64,000 nt of DNA from Reinekea marinisedimentorum (GTDB lineage Bacteria > Pseudomonadota > Gammaproteobacteria > Pseudomonadales > Natronospirillaceae): positions 124,001-188,000 of the forward strand of contig NZ_SLZR01000009.1 in NCBI RefSeq assembly GCF_004341165.1, written 5' to 3'. Below, piece after piece: positions 8,936 through 16,782 of this stretch (positions within the stretch are counted from its first letter, which is position 1; every line of letters begins with the position of its first letter). The notes beneath the pieces were generated by a model that saw only the letters and a program-made list of their open reading frames with translations, made no database searches and was not told the DNA's origin. A program made the position numbers and the translations under genes.

Positions 8936-9970
8936 ATGACGAACACTCTTAAGGTCAATTTCATGTTCTCTCCGCACAAAGATTTTCTCGCGCACACGCT
9001 CGCCAACGCCGGTGCTGAGCACAGCGCCAGCCACTCTATTTTATCGGCCGGCACCGAAGTCACCTTTCTCGATACCGGCATCATCCGCTTTGAGCCCAAC
9101 ACCGCTGCCACCACGTCGCTGGTTATTTCCTGCGGTGTGCACGGTAATGAAACCGCACCCATCGAGATTGTGAATAAAATCATTTCCGATCTGCTGGATG
9201 AAGAGCAAAAGTGTACCCAGCGGGTGCTGTTCATTTTTGGCAACCCTCTGGCGATGGTCGCAGGCGAACGCTTTGTGGATATCAACATGAACCGTCTGTT
9301 TTGCGGTGACTGGCAACACAACGATTTAACCCTGCCGGAAGTCAAGCGTGCCGCCAAACTGGAAGCCTATGTGGCGAACTTTTTTGCTGAAGAGCCGGTT
9401 ACCGTTACCCAACGCCTGCACTGCGATTGCCATACCGCCATTCGTGAAAGTGCCCGCCAGAAGTTTGCTGTGTACCCCTTTGTAGAGGGCCGTGAGCTAC
9501 CGCAAAGCCAGCAGGATTTTCTCGCCCAGGCGCAGGTGAATACCGTGCTGCTGCAGCGCAAGCCAGCCAATACCTTCAGCTCGTTTACATCGCTGAAGCA
9601 GCAGGCTGAAAGCTTCACACTGGAACTGGGCAAGGCCCGGCCGTTTGGTGAAAACAATCTGCGCGAATTTACCGGCATTGATAATACCCTGCGTAAGTTG
9701 ATTGCCGGCGAGCCCTTGCCCACCTGCATGGAAGGCGCTGTCGAGGCGTTTGAGGTGTGCCATGAAGTGAACCGCAGCAGTGAAGCCTGGCAGTTTTTTA
9801 TCGCCGATGATGTGGCGAACTTCACCGAGTTTAAAACCGGCGCGCTCATCGAGCAGGATGGCGAACGTGAATACCGCGTCGGTGATGCGCCGGAATACAT
9901 CGTCTTCCCCAACCCGAAAGTGCCGGTTGGGCATCGGGCGGGGTTGATGCTGAAAAAGGTTGGGCTCTGA
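8936..9970 (+). CDS. astE: Succinylglutamate desuccinylase AstE
   Basis: Zinc hydrolase that splits N-succinyl-L-glutamate to succinate and glutamate, the last step of the arginine succinyltransferase pathway. ISCGVHGNETAPIEIV gives zinc ligands His69 and Glu72; LHCDCHTAIR supplies His166. FGNPLAMVAGERFVDINMNRLFCG is the AstE-type segment with the substrate arginine. 344 residues fits AstE. The rest of the ast operon (astA, B, C, D) is not in this window, so this is a detached gene; the nearby basic amino-acid importer (2.8-6.1 kb) could feed the same pathway, which is inference. It stands alone between convergent/divergent genes. Confidence 0.92.
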   Translation: MTNTLKVNFMFSPHKDFLAHTLANAGAEHSASHSILSAGTEVTFLDTGIIRFEPNTAATTSLVISCGVHGNETAPIEIVNKIISDLLDEEQKCTQRVLFIFGNPLAMVAGERFVDINMNRLFCGDWQHNDLTLPEVKRAAKLEAYVANFFAEEPVTVTQRLHCDCHTAIRESARQKFAVYPFVEGRELPQSQQDFLAQAQVNTVLLQRKPANTFSSFTSLKQQAESFTLELGKARPFGENNLREFTGIDNTLRKLIAGEPLPTCMEGAVEAFEVCHEVNRSSEAWQFFIADDVANFTEFKTGALIEQDGEREYRVGDAPEYIVFPNPKVPVGHRAGLMLKKVGL

Positions 9971-9982
9971 GCCGTTCTGCGC

Positions 9983-10693
9983 TCAGCGCGTCAGCTGAAC
10001 CACCCAATCGGCCAGCGGCATAACCGGCAATAAGAAAGCACTGATAATGCCGGTTAAGCTCATGGCCAGCCCGGCAAAGGCACCGGCCTGCACGCTGCGC
10101 TCAAATGCCTGTGCAGTGCCGAAGCCATGCGCGGTAACGCCAACGGCAAAGCCGTGAATGGCATCGTTTTTAACCCCTAACCGCTTGGTAGCATAAGGCA
10201 CAAACAGGCTGCCGAGCATGCCGGCAAACATAATGATGCCCGCCGCAAGCGAAGGGCTGCCACCCACTACCCGGCTGATGTCCATACCAATGGGTGTGGT
10301 GACGGATTTGGAAATCATACTCAGACTGATAATCTCATCGCCGGTCCAGACAGCACTCAACAAGGCGGCACTGCCCGCAGCCACCACCGCCCCTACCAGG
10401 CACGCCACCATCAGCGGCAGGGCCATCTGTTTGATCAGGCTCATTTGCTCGTACAGCGGAATGGCCAGCGCCACCGTAGCCGGGCCCAGAAGAAAAGAGA
10501 TTAGGTAGGTATCTTGCTGGTATCTGGCGTAATCCCAATCGAACAGCGCCAGTATGCCCATCAGCGAAAAGATGCTGATCACCACCGGGTGTACCAGCGC
10601 ACTGCGCTTCAGGCGCACGTAGAGTTTTTCAGCCGCCAGATAGATGCCCATGGTCAGGCTGATGGCCAGCAGCATTTCAACACTGGTATTCAT
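9983..10693 (-). CDS. LrgB/CidB-family membrane protein
   Basis: Inner-membrane protein of the LrgB family, associated in other bacteria with murein hydrolase control and with pyruvate or glycolate transport. 236 residues, about six helices, with family motifs FLLGPATVALAIPLYEQ, SMISKSVTTPIGMDISR and THGFGTAQAFE (here VTAHGFGTAQAFERS). Its start overlaps the stop of the LrgA-like gene by 4 bases (ATGA), so the two are translationally coupled. Physiological substrate is not visible. Confidence 0.9.
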   Translation of the reverse strand: MNTSVEMLLAISLTMGIYLAAEKLYVRLKRSALVHPVVISIFSLMGILALFDWDYARYQQDTYLISFLLGPATVALAIPLYEQMSLIKQMALPLMVACLVGAVVAAGSAALLSAVWTGDEIISLSMISKSVTTPIGMDISRVVGGSPSLAAGIIMFAGMLGSLFVPYATKRLGVKNDAIHGFAVGVTAHGFGTAQAFERSVQAGAFAGLAMSLTGIISAFLLPVMPLADWVVQLTR

Positions 10694-11058
10694 AGCTTCA
10701 CCCGGAACAGTTTAAAAATCAGAATCATCAGTACCACGGTCAGCAATGTACTGGCGGTGATGATGACAACCATGGCAAGGCCGTGTTCGGTAAGCCTGTC
10801 CCAGTGGTTGATCAGACCCACACCGGCGGGCACAAACAGCAGCGTCATATTGCGGATGAGCAGGCTGGATGGCTTTTTCAGCCACTCTGGCACGCCACCG
10901 TTAATGACCAGCGCCACCCACAGACCCATCAGCCCCATAACCGAGCCGGGAATTGGCCAGTTTAAAAATTCGACCAGCGCCGAGCCGCCCAGCCAAAACA
11001 GAATTAAAACGAAGATGCCCGCCACAGAAACCACCCAAGAAAAACCAGCGCAGAGCAT
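10690..11058 (-). CDS. LrgA/CidA-family holin-like membrane protein
   Basis: Small four-helix membrane protein, 122 residues, partner of the LrgB-like protein encoded directly after it. LIILFWLGG-like first helices, then the family core NWPIPGSVMGLMGLWVAL and LLIRNMTLLFVPAGVGLINHW. It is first of a two-gene unit transcribed away from smpB. The LrgAB pair may work as a holin-like regulator or as a small-metabolite transporter; the sequence does not decide. Confidence 0.88.
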   Translation of the reverse strand: MLCAGFSWVVSVAGIFVLILFWLGGSALVEFLNWPIPGSVMGLMGLWVALVINGGVPEWLKKPSSLLIRNMTLLFVPAGVGLINHWDRLTEHGLAMVVIITASTLLTVVLMILIFKLFRVKL

Positions 11059-11168
11059 AGGCGAAGCGGGCAGGTAAAATGAACCCCCGCGGCCAAATGA
11101 ATGGGCAAAAGCACTATCAATTTAAAGTTACAGGTGCGCTGCAAGCAAAAAGGCTTATAATCGCGGCC

Positions 11169-11654
11169 ATGAATAAACCAAAGAAAAAGAGCCTGCCTGG
11201 CGGCGGCTCGATCGCCCAAAATAAAAAAGCCCGTCACGACTACAGCATTGTCGATAAGTACGAGGCTGGCTTGGCCCTGCAAGGCTGGGAAGTAAAAAGC
11301 ATGCGTGCCGGCAAAATTCAGCTGGTCGATAGCTATGTGATCTTCCAGAACAGTGAAGCCTACCTGATTGGCGCGCACATCACCCCGCTAAAAACGGCTT
11401 CAACGCACGTGATTGCCGAGCCTGCCCGCGCCCGCAAACTGCTGATGCACCGCAAGCAGCTCGACGAAATTGAACGCGGCACCAATCAATCCGGCTATAC
11501 CGCCGTGTGCCTGGGTATTTACTGGAAGGGCAACAAAATTAAAGCCGATGTTGCGCTGGTAAAAGGTAAGCAGCAGCACGATAAGCGCGCCGCCGAGAAA
11601 GAAAAAGACTGGGGCCGCGAGAAGCAGCGCGTACTGAAGGCCTACAACCGCTGA
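11169..11654 (+). CDS. smpB: tmRNA-binding protein SmpB
   Basis: RNA-binding partner of tmRNA in trans-translation. The 161-residue protein starting at the ATG 11169 ([20 protein letters not shown]) has the normal SmpB length; an upstream ATG at 11079 would add 30 unconserved residues. Visible motifs: [35 protein letters not shown], then the basic C-terminal tail [19 protein letters not shown] that reaches the ribosomal A site and mRNA channel. The cognate ssrA gene is 1.3 kb downstream on the same strand, with one divergent gene between. Confidence 0.96.
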   Translation: MNKPKKKSLPGGGSIAQNKKARHDYSIVDKYEAGLALQGWEVKSMRAGKIQLVDSYVIFQNSEAYLIGAHITPLKTASTHVIAEPARARKLLMHRKQLDEIERGTNQSGYTAVCLGIYWKGNKIKADVALVKGKQQHDKRAAEKEKDWGREKQRVLKAYNR

Positions 11655-11660
11655 CAGAAC

Positions 11661-11681
11661 CCGGTTAAGCCGCTTAACCGG
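11661..11681. terminator. Palindromic stem between convergent smpB and binding-protein genes
   Basis: A perfect 9-bp stem CCGGTTAAG / CTTAACCGG with a 3-base loop lies between the stops of two convergent genes. There is no long T-run, so its strength as a terminator is uncertain. Confidence 0.5.
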
Positions 11682-11699
11682 CCTGCGCCTGCACGCCGG

Positions 11700-12482
11700 T
11701 TATTTGGGGTAGTTGGCTTCTATGTGCCACAAATTGCCGTAGTACTTATCCATAATCCGATCAAACACGCCTTCCTGCCGCAGCTGGTCGGTGGCCTGCT
11801 TCAGCGCCGGCACCGCATCCAGTTGATCTGAGTTTCGGGACATCAGCAACCACTGGTCACGCAAGCCCAGGTTTAAACTACCGGCCAGGTTTACGCTTTC
11901 GATTGCACCCGCCGTTTCCAGCTCTACGGTTAAGGAATTCAGCGTACCGGCGATGGCATCCACATGCCCGGCGGCCATCATCTTCGCCAGTTGGCTGTAA
12001 CTGTTAACCTCTACCCGATTCAGCGACTCATCGGCATCGAAACGATTGCTGAGCTGTGTGCCGCGGGTAACACCAATGTTCAGGCCGCTGAGATCTTCAT
12101 AGCTGTGCAGGCTAAGGCCAGCCCTGGGGATGGCAACAATTTGGATTTCCAGCGTTTGCGCAACCGGCAGGGTGATTTGTTCACGCTGCGGCGAACGAAA
12201 CACAATGCCGCCATCCACCGTACCCAGTTCAAGCGCAGACCAAAGCCGCGGAATGGGGAGCAGAACCTTCTCCATACAAATACCCGAGCGTTGCTCAATG
12301 GCAGACAAAAACTCCCAGTGAGCGCCGGTTGGCACCCCCTGTTCATCGACGTAGCCCATCAGGCTGTTTTCAATCACATGCATGCGCAGGCAATCGCTGG
12401 CCAGAGCCGGTGCCGCGGCAAGCGACACAGAAAACAGCAGGCTCAGCAGGAAGGAGCGCGCGTGGAGCGGTGTGATTTGCAT
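11700..12482 (-). CDS. Orphan periplasmic amino-acid-binding-like protein (SBP family 3)
   Basis: Secreted protein of 260 residues with a signal peptide (RSFLLSLLFSVSLAAAPALA) and an SBP_bac_3 fold: GAHWEFLSAIEQRSGICMEKVLLPIPRLWSALELGTVDGGIVF, then LNIGVTRGTQLSNRF and a C-terminal FDRIMDKYYGN. Cys30 and the ICMEK cysteine may pair. There are no permease or ATPase genes beside it, so it may be a stand-alone receptor, or a scavenging/sensing protein rather than a transporter subunit. It is convergent with smpB and divergent from ssrA. Ligand unknown. Confidence 0.8.
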   Translation of the reverse strand: MQITPLHARSFLLSLLFSVSLAAAPALASDCLRMHVIENSLMGYVDEQGVPTGAHWEFLSAIEQRSGICMEKVLLPIPRLWSALELGTVDGGIVFRSPQREQITLPVAQTLEIQIVAIPRAGLSLHSYEDLSGLNIGVTRGTQLSNRFDADESLNRVEVNSYSQLAKMMAAGHVDAIAGTLNSLTVELETAGAIESVNLAGSLNLGLRDQWLLMSRNSDQLDAVPALKQATDQLRQEGVFDRIMDKYYGNLWHIEANYPK

Positions 12483-12977
12483 GTATATCCTCTAACTGCA
12501 GCATGCATTGTTATTTTTAGGGCGCCTTTATAATAGACGAATGTCTAATTGATGGCCCGTACCGGTTGCTCACTGTAGTAACGTTGAGTTGGAGTTTTGT
12601 TACCCGTACGTTTACCTCGAAAAATCAGCAACCATCTGCCTTTGCTGGCGTTCGCCTTGGGTGCCATCCCCAAATTGACTACCAAAAAGGAATTAAAACG
12701 AGAAACTTAATAACTGAAGTGTAGGTTAGTCTGGCAGATGGGTAAAATCCGCCCGGCGATAGAATGACTCAGCTAATAATGGAAAGCTGTATTAAACCGT
12801 TTTAAGCCCTGATATACTGCGCAGCCCTTGAAAATCAGTCATTTAGACCGATAATCAAGGTATGGTGATTTGTATTCACCGAACCGGATTCCTTTAGTGT
12901 TTTATTAGTTTTCTTAAACAGATAAGGCATTACTTGAGCGTCATCGAGGAAATATCAGCGAGGCGCAACAAGTTAAA
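12483..12977. other. Intergenic region upstream of ssrA
   Basis: 495 bases between the divergent binding-protein gene and tmRNA. It should hold the ssrA promoter (see separate entry) and the 5' leader removed by RNase processing, because the best promoter lies over 100 bases before the mature 5' end. No open reading frame of note and no known RNA motif was seen. Confidence 0.45.
12828..12855 (+). promoter_or_regulatory. Candidate sigma-70 promoter for ssrA
   Basis: TTGAAA (12828-12833), a 16-base spacer and GATAAT (12850-12855). A transcript from here would start near 12862 and carry a leader of about 115 bases before the mature tmRNA 5' end. A TATACT at 12813-12818 is a second possible -10 but lacks a good -35. 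Confidence 0.4.
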
Positions 12978-13071
12978 GGGGGCGACTTGGTTTCGACGCG
13001 GATTACAAAGCTCCAGGTGCATGTCGTGTTGGTAGCCAAACACGTAAAACCAAAGCTGCAAAACTATAGTT

Positions 13072-13113
13072 GCAAATGATGACAACTACGAAGGTTACGC
13101 ACTAGCTGCATAA
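13072..13113 (+). other. tmRNA tag-peptide reading frame (ANDDNYEGYALAA)
   Basis: Codons GCA AAT GAT GAC AAC TAC GAA GGT TAC GCA CTA GCT GCA then TAA. Together with the alanine charged on tmRNA this gives a 14-residue degradation tag. The ends match the usual gammaproteobacterial ANDDNY...ALAA tag; EGY is an extra three residues in the middle. The C-terminal ALAA recognised by ClpXP is kept. Confidence 0.92.
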
Positions 13114-13337
13114 TCCTTCTAAACTGGGCCAATAGTTGCCCGGCGGTCACTGAACTGAGCCTGATCGGTTCTACTGACTGTTACTAATTCAGGATAAGCG
13201 AAAAGGTTGCCAAGGCCGGATCGCCGACAACTTATATCCCTGGCTCCCCGAGTCGCACCTGTCCTTCGGTAACGGCAAGGGTAAACCAAAGAAGAGACTA
13301 AACATGTAGGACCGCGAGTGGCGGATTTGCGGACGGG

Positions 13338-13362
13338 GGTTCGATTCCCCCCGCCTCCACCA
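13338..13362 (+). repeat. attL: 25-bp direct repeat in the ssrA 3' end
   Basis: Sequence begins GGTTCGATTCCCCCCGCC and ends in the encoded CCA. It is identical to 18778-18802; flanking bases differ on both sides, so the core is exactly 25 bp. It covers the T-arm 3' half and acceptor strand of tmRNA. Confidence 0.92.
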
Positions 13363-13366
13363 TTAC

Positions 13367-13390
13367 GAGGGCTGGTGAAAACCAGCCCTC
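13367..13390 (+). terminator. Element-borne hairpin just after ssrA
   Basis: A perfect 10-bp stem GAGGGCTGGT / ACCAGCCCTC with a GAAA tetraloop begins 5 bases after the tmRNA CCA, inside the element. There is no T-run after it. It may replace the lost native terminator or act as a 3' processing barrier; this is inference. Confidence 0.55.
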
Positions 13391-13496
13391 ACCCCTTCAA
13401 ACCTCGCTTTCAGCGGGATTCTCAACGTATCGACAATTCTTAGAATCGGTCTCGAATAGTCTGATTTGGTCTCCAAATTGGCGCAATTTAGGCACA

Positions 13497-14921
13497 ATGG
13501 TTCTGCGGGTTGAGAATACTAAGAAGCTGGCAGAGCTTTTTGCTACTCATGCCCGTCTTCGTATCAAGTCGCATCGAGACTCTGAAAAATCACTTCAATA
13601 CCTCAAAGAGCTAGCCGAAACCTTGGCAATTGAGCCGTTAGAGCCCAAAGCGGGAAAAACGGTCTCTGGCTGCCTGCAGCGCTATTCATTGGCCAACTGG
13701 TGGCGCAGGCGACTCGAAAGCCTATCCAGTCAGGGGTTGGAGCAATATTTAAGGTCAAAGGGACAGGTTTCTGCTCAGACGGGCAAGCATGTTTCAAACA
13801 GCACCTTTGAGCGCTTCTTATGGGCGCAATCCGAAAGCCAAAAATATCTTCAGCGTACAAAATTAGAGAGCCAGGACGGGGAAGAGCTGTTCCTTTCTGA
13901 AGTCTTTGAGCATTCTGTGGCAAACCCAGCTGTGCGCCGCAGTGAAATGATGGCTCGCATCCGTGGTATGGAAGAGTATGCGAATGTTCATGACTATGAA
14001 TCAGTTTTCCTGACTTTAACGCTCCCCTCAAGATTTCATGCAAGCCTGAAAGCCGGCTATCGAAACTCTAAATATGACGGCTCTACCCCAAAAGACGGCA
14101 ACAACCACCTTCAAAAGCTATGGTCGCTGATTCGGTCTAAATATGGCCGAGACGGTATGCGGCCATTTGGCATAAGAGTGGTTGAGCCTCATCACGATGG
14201 CACCCCACATTGGCATTTATTGCTGTTCGTTAAGCCCGCGCATAAAGAACAAATTGTGAATGTGTTTAAAGGTTATGTCCGCAATGACAGCGCCAGTCAG
14301 GGGGAGTTGAAGCGAAGGCTGGACGTTACCTATATCGATTCCAGCAAAGGCTCTGCGGCCGGGTATGTTGCTAAATACGTTGCTAAGAACATCGATGGGG
14401 CACATTTAGAAACGGATAAAGAGGGCGCTCCCTGCTCGAATGCCTCCGCTCGTATCAGAGCTTGGGCAAGTACTTGGAAGGTTCGTCAGTTTCAATTCTT
14501 AGGTTCTCCCCCTGTCAGCGTTTGGCGCGAATTGCGTCGTTTGACCAATGGCTCAGGGCTAATCGAGGAAGCTCGCCAAGCAGCGGACAGCGGTAATTGG
14601 TCGGCCTTCATGGAAGCAATGGCTAAGCCCCAGTTAGTCGGTACGGGCGTGGGTGTTGAGCTGATGTTTGCCCATGCCGAGACAGTTAACAAGATAACCG
14701 GTGAGGTTGTAAGCACTGAGACTAATTCGTTCGGTGAGCCCGGGCAGCCCAAAGTCATTGGGGTTATGTCTGGAATCCTTCGGAACAGAACTCGAATCAA
14801 ACATTGGCTGGGTAAACATTATGAGCCGTTGACGCTGTTAGGGCTTGTGCGCGGAGCGCACATCGCTAACTGCGGCAATGGTTCGATAGCTGCCGAAGGC
14901 AGCGCACTTGGACTTGTGTAA
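13497..14921 (+). CDS. HUH-type replication initiation endonuclease (phage gpA-like)
   Basis: Rolling-circle replication endonuclease of the element. The 474-residue protein holds an HUH metal motif HWH (His238, His240, in GTPHWHLLLF) and two candidate catalytic tyrosines spaced by three residues (Tyr290, Tyr294, in GYVAKYVAKNI), the arrangement of P2 gpA and phiX174 A proteins. The upstream segment FLTLTLPSRFHASLK with GNNHLQKLWSLIRSKYGRDG is motif I and following. P2 gpA itself is much longer (about 760 residues), so this is a shorter member. The N-terminal 160 residues are helical and basic. The short region before the ATG carries GGTCT repeats that could be part of an origin, which is weak. 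Confidence 0.85.
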   Translation: MVLRVENTKKLAELFATHARLRIKSHRDSEKSLQYLKELAETLAIEPLEPKAGKTVSGCLQRYSLANWWRRRLESLSSQGLEQYLRSKGQVSAQTGKHVSNSTFERFLWAQSESQKYLQRTKLESQDGEELFLSEVFEHSVANPAVRRSEMMARIRGMEEYANVHDYESVFLTLTLPSRFHASLKAGYRNSKYDGSTPKDGNNHLQKLWSLIRSKYGRDGMRPFGIRVVEPHHDGTPHWHLLLFVKPAHKEQIVNVFKGYVRNDSASQGELKRRLDVTYIDSSKGSAAGYVAKYVAKNIDGAHLETDKEGAPCSNASARIRAWASTWKVRQFQFLGSPPVSVWRELRRLTNGSGLIEEARQAADSGNWSAFMEAMAKPQLVGTGVGVELMFAHAETVNKITGEVVSTETNSFGEPGQPKVIGVMSGILRNRTRIKHWLGKHYEPLTLLGLVRGAHIANCGNGSIAAEGSALGLV

Positions 14922-14945
14922 ATAACTGTACGGGAGGGCAGAGAA

Positions 14946-15191
14946 ATGATTCAGGCATTCGGATTGGTAGGCGCAGGATTTAACTTAGAAGAAGCGAGCA
15001 GTTATTTATTGAAGGAGGTAGTTAGAAAAGGTGAGGACAGGACGGGAAAATCAATCGTGGATACAAACGGGATCGTTATTGGCCTTTTAGTGCTGAACGA
15101 TGAGATTGAACTGGTTGTGAAATGGTCTGAAGGCTTGAAGCAGTACGTTAAGGGCGAATTTCAAGAAAGTATTGAGGTGTTAGATGACTGA
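14946..15191 (+). CDS. Small element-encoded protein of unknown function (81 aa)
   Basis: Starts MIQAFGLVGAGFNLEEASSY after a GGGAGG-like Shine-Dalgarno (ACGGGAGGGCAGAG). Acidic, helical N-terminal half and a beta-like second half (TNGIVIGLLVLNDEIELVVKW). No recognised motif. It follows the replication gene by 24 bases and overlaps the next frame by 8 bases, so the three are probably co-transcribed. By position it may act in replication or maturation, but nothing in the sequence shows this. Confidence 0.6.
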   Translation: MIQAFGLVGAGFNLEEASSYLLKEVVRKGEDRTGKSIVDTNGIVIGLLVLNDEIELVVKWSEGLKQYVKGEFQESIEVLDD

Positions 15192-15537
15192 TCGCAGGCC
15201 TGATTTCGACTCAGAAACTTTCACTCCGTATGAGCTCTACGAGCGTAACAGCTTCGAATTCGGCTTCTTAATGAAATCTTGGTCTCAGCCTTTTTATGGT
15301 GGGTCAATTGTTAAGGTGTACGGGTGGTCAAAGTATGAGGCTGTAAATTCTAAGCAAGGCCAAGTGCTTTATTTGCCTTTTCCATCGCTGACGCGTGAAG
15401 AGTACAAGCACCCAGAAACTGGCAACCTCACAATTCCGAATCAGTTCGTTTGCAGCAGAAACTTTGATGAAAATAGAAGTTTTATGATCATTGAAAATGT
15501 GGCGGGTAAGGGGTGGCTGCCACATGACGAGGCTTAG
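15184..15537 (+). CDS. Element-encoded protein of unknown function (117 aa)
   Basis: Overlaps the preceding small gene by 8 bases, suggesting translational coupling. 117 residues, rich in aromatic residues (Phe, Tyr, Trp) with a run such as FEFGFLMKSWSQPFYGG; no signal peptide, helix or catalytic motif recognised. It ends 6 bases from the stop of the convergent membrane protein gene. Confidence 0.55.
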   Translation: MTDRRPDFDSETFTPYELYERNSFEFGFLMKSWSQPFYGGSIVKVYGWSKYEAVNSKQGQVLYLPFPSLTREEYKHPETGNLTIPNQFVCSRNFDENRSFMIIENVAGKGWLPHDEA

Positions 15538-15543
15538 AGGCTC

Positions 15544-16479
15544 CTATTTGGGTAAATACATAGGGGTGTGAGCGGGCACCCCTCGTTCTTTAACGTGGTC
15601 AAATGTGTATAGATGTTCGCTGGTTGCGAGGCATTGGCCGACTAGGCGCCCTTTCATGTTGTTCTTGCCTTCTTTGATTCGAACGCTACTCCCGCAGATG
15701 GGGCAGGTTGCCTGATAGGACTTCAAAGTCAGCTTAAAGCATCCTTGTTTTTGGTCTTTGTCGACTAGTAGCAATGAGTCTGTAAGTGAAGGCCTTAGCC
15801 AGAATGGAGCTAGCGTAGCCCCATCTAAGGCTTTAAATATGGGGCTAATGACGGAATACCAGAAATAAGGAATGCCGGCGGTCGCTACGGTTTTAAAGAA
15901 CCAAGAAGCATCACTCAGCCATACCCATAGCCAGGAAAAATACGAGCATACGAAGAAAGCAACAAAGGCGGTTAGAAGAATAAGGCCTGATCGTTTCGTG
16001 ATATTAAAATTCAGCTCACCGAAGGGCGTTTTTTCTATCGTGGGTTCATATTGAATTAGGTCAACAGTGCTTTCACTAGCTACAGAGGACTGCTGCGCTT
16101 TAAGCGGTATCTTCTTGAGGATCAGCTTACTTGCACCATCTACTTTCACCAATTCAATGAACTCTCGGTGGTTGGCTTTGTGAAGGCGGTTTTCAAGGGC
16201 AGGGCGGTAATTGATCAGCTTGCCCGAGATGTATTTATGTAAGCGCCGAACCTCTCGTGTCAGCTCTTCCTTGTCGCCTTTCAGGTTTAGATGGTCAGCA
16301 AGGTCTATGAAGTTGATGGTTAGCTCGCTGTGCTCCGGCTCTTTCTCTTTACAAATTCTGACCATAGCTTCTAGCAACCGGAAACCTTTAGTGTCAGTTG
16401 GAAATGTGGGGGTGCCTTTGGCTGCAGATACAATTGATTCAATTACTTGCGTTAAGTTTGGTTCTTTTTCTACATTCAT
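15544..16479 (-). CDS. Membrane protein with C-terminal zinc-ribbon-like segment (311 aa, unknown)
   Basis: The only minus-strand gene of the element. N-terminal 150 residues are soluble and charged. Two adjacent transmembrane segments follow (LILLTAFVAFFVCSYFSWLW and WFFKTVATAGIPYFWYSVIS). The C-terminal tail carries CPICGSSVRIKEG and, 20 residues later, GQCLATSEHLYTFDH, which could form a metal-binding knuckle. It is divergent from the excisionase gene across a region with an inverted repeat. Function unknown; superinfection control, immunity or a defence effector are all open. No close family was recognised. Confidence 0.6.
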   Translation of the reverse strand: MNVEKEPNLTQVIESIVSAAKGTPTFPTDTKGFRLLEAMVRICKEKEPEHSELTINFIDLADHLNLKGDKEELTREVRRLHKYISGKLINYRPALENRLHKANHREFIELVKVDGASKLILKKIPLKAQQSSVASESTVDLIQYEPTIEKTPFGELNFNITKRSGLILLTAFVAFFVCSYFSWLWVWLSDASWFFKTVATAGIPYFWYSVISPIFKALDGATLAPFWLRPSLTDSLLLVDKDQKQGCFKLTLKSYQATCPICGSSVRIKEGKNNMKGRLVGQCLATSEHLYTFDHVKERGVPAHTPMYLPK

Positions 16480-16512
16480 CGAAGTTTCGTAACCTATTGA
16501 TAAATAAAGACT

Positions 16513-16533
16513 TTACCGGGAATTTTTCGGTAA
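16513..16533. promoter_or_regulatory. Inverted repeat between divergent membrane-protein and excisionase genes
   Basis: TTACCG and CGGTAA (16513-16518, 16528-16533) sit in the 117-base region between the two divergent genes. The position fits an operator controlling excision/integration genes. No repressor gene of CI or Cro type was recognised in the element; the small excisionase is a candidate binder. Confidence 0.4.
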
Positions 16534-16596
16534 TTTCCGTTCCTAAAACACATAGACCAATCAAGACTAGCCATATCCAACGAATGGAGAGTCTAA

Positions 16597-16782
16597 ATGA
16601 ATCAATTAGTCACAATCAAAAAGTATTCGGAGCTTTCTGGGTACTCAGAAGAGGCTATACGCCAAAAGATTAAAAAGGGCGTGTGGCAGTTAAGTAAGCA
16701 TGTTTTTAAAGGCCCTGATGGCCGGTTGATGATTAAGGTTAAGGAGGTTGAAGCATGGATTACCAGCTCCCCCGCGGCATAA
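16597..16782 (+). CDS. Excisionase / small helix-turn-helix DNA-binding protein
   Basis: 61-residue winged-helix protein of the excisionase type: MNQLVTIKKYSELSGYSEEAIRQKIKKG is the helix-turn-helix, and the following KGPDGRLMIKVKEVEAWI is the wing and last helix. GGAGAG lies 5 bases before the ATG. Its 3' end overlaps the integrase start by 28 bases, the typical xis-int arrangement. Likely bends attachment-site DNA to favour excision and may also act on the neighbouring inverted repeat. Confidence 0.8.
   Translation: MNQLVTIKKYSELSGYSEEAIRQKIKKGVWQLSKHVFKGPDGRLMIKVKEVEAWITSSPAA

Larger units (their letters stand above)
12978..13362 (+). ncRNA. ssrA: tmRNA (10Sa RNA)
   Basis: Transfer-messenger RNA that rescues stalled ribosomes with SmpB. 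The 5' end GGGGGCGACUUGGUUUCGAC pairs with the 3' acceptor strand CGCCUCC (7 bp including one G-U), followed by discriminator A and encoded CCA (13360-13362). The T-arm GGGGGTTCGATTCCCCC is intact. The resume codon follows ACTATAGTT as in E. coli. The open frame at 13072-13113 encodes ANDDNYEGYALAA then TAA. Length 385 nt is normal. An integrated element begins right after, and the last 25 bases are repeated at 18778-18802, so the present 3' end was rebuilt by the element during integration. Confidence 0.97.

Noticed and set aside
13336-13362. tRNA gene at 13.3 kb
   Set aside because: The TTCGATTC arm and CCA end belong to tmRNA; there is no D-arm or anticodon stem nearby of a separate tRNA.
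13440-13496. Iteron array before the HUH gene
   Set aside because: Only two imperfect GGTCT units occur, too few to call iterons.
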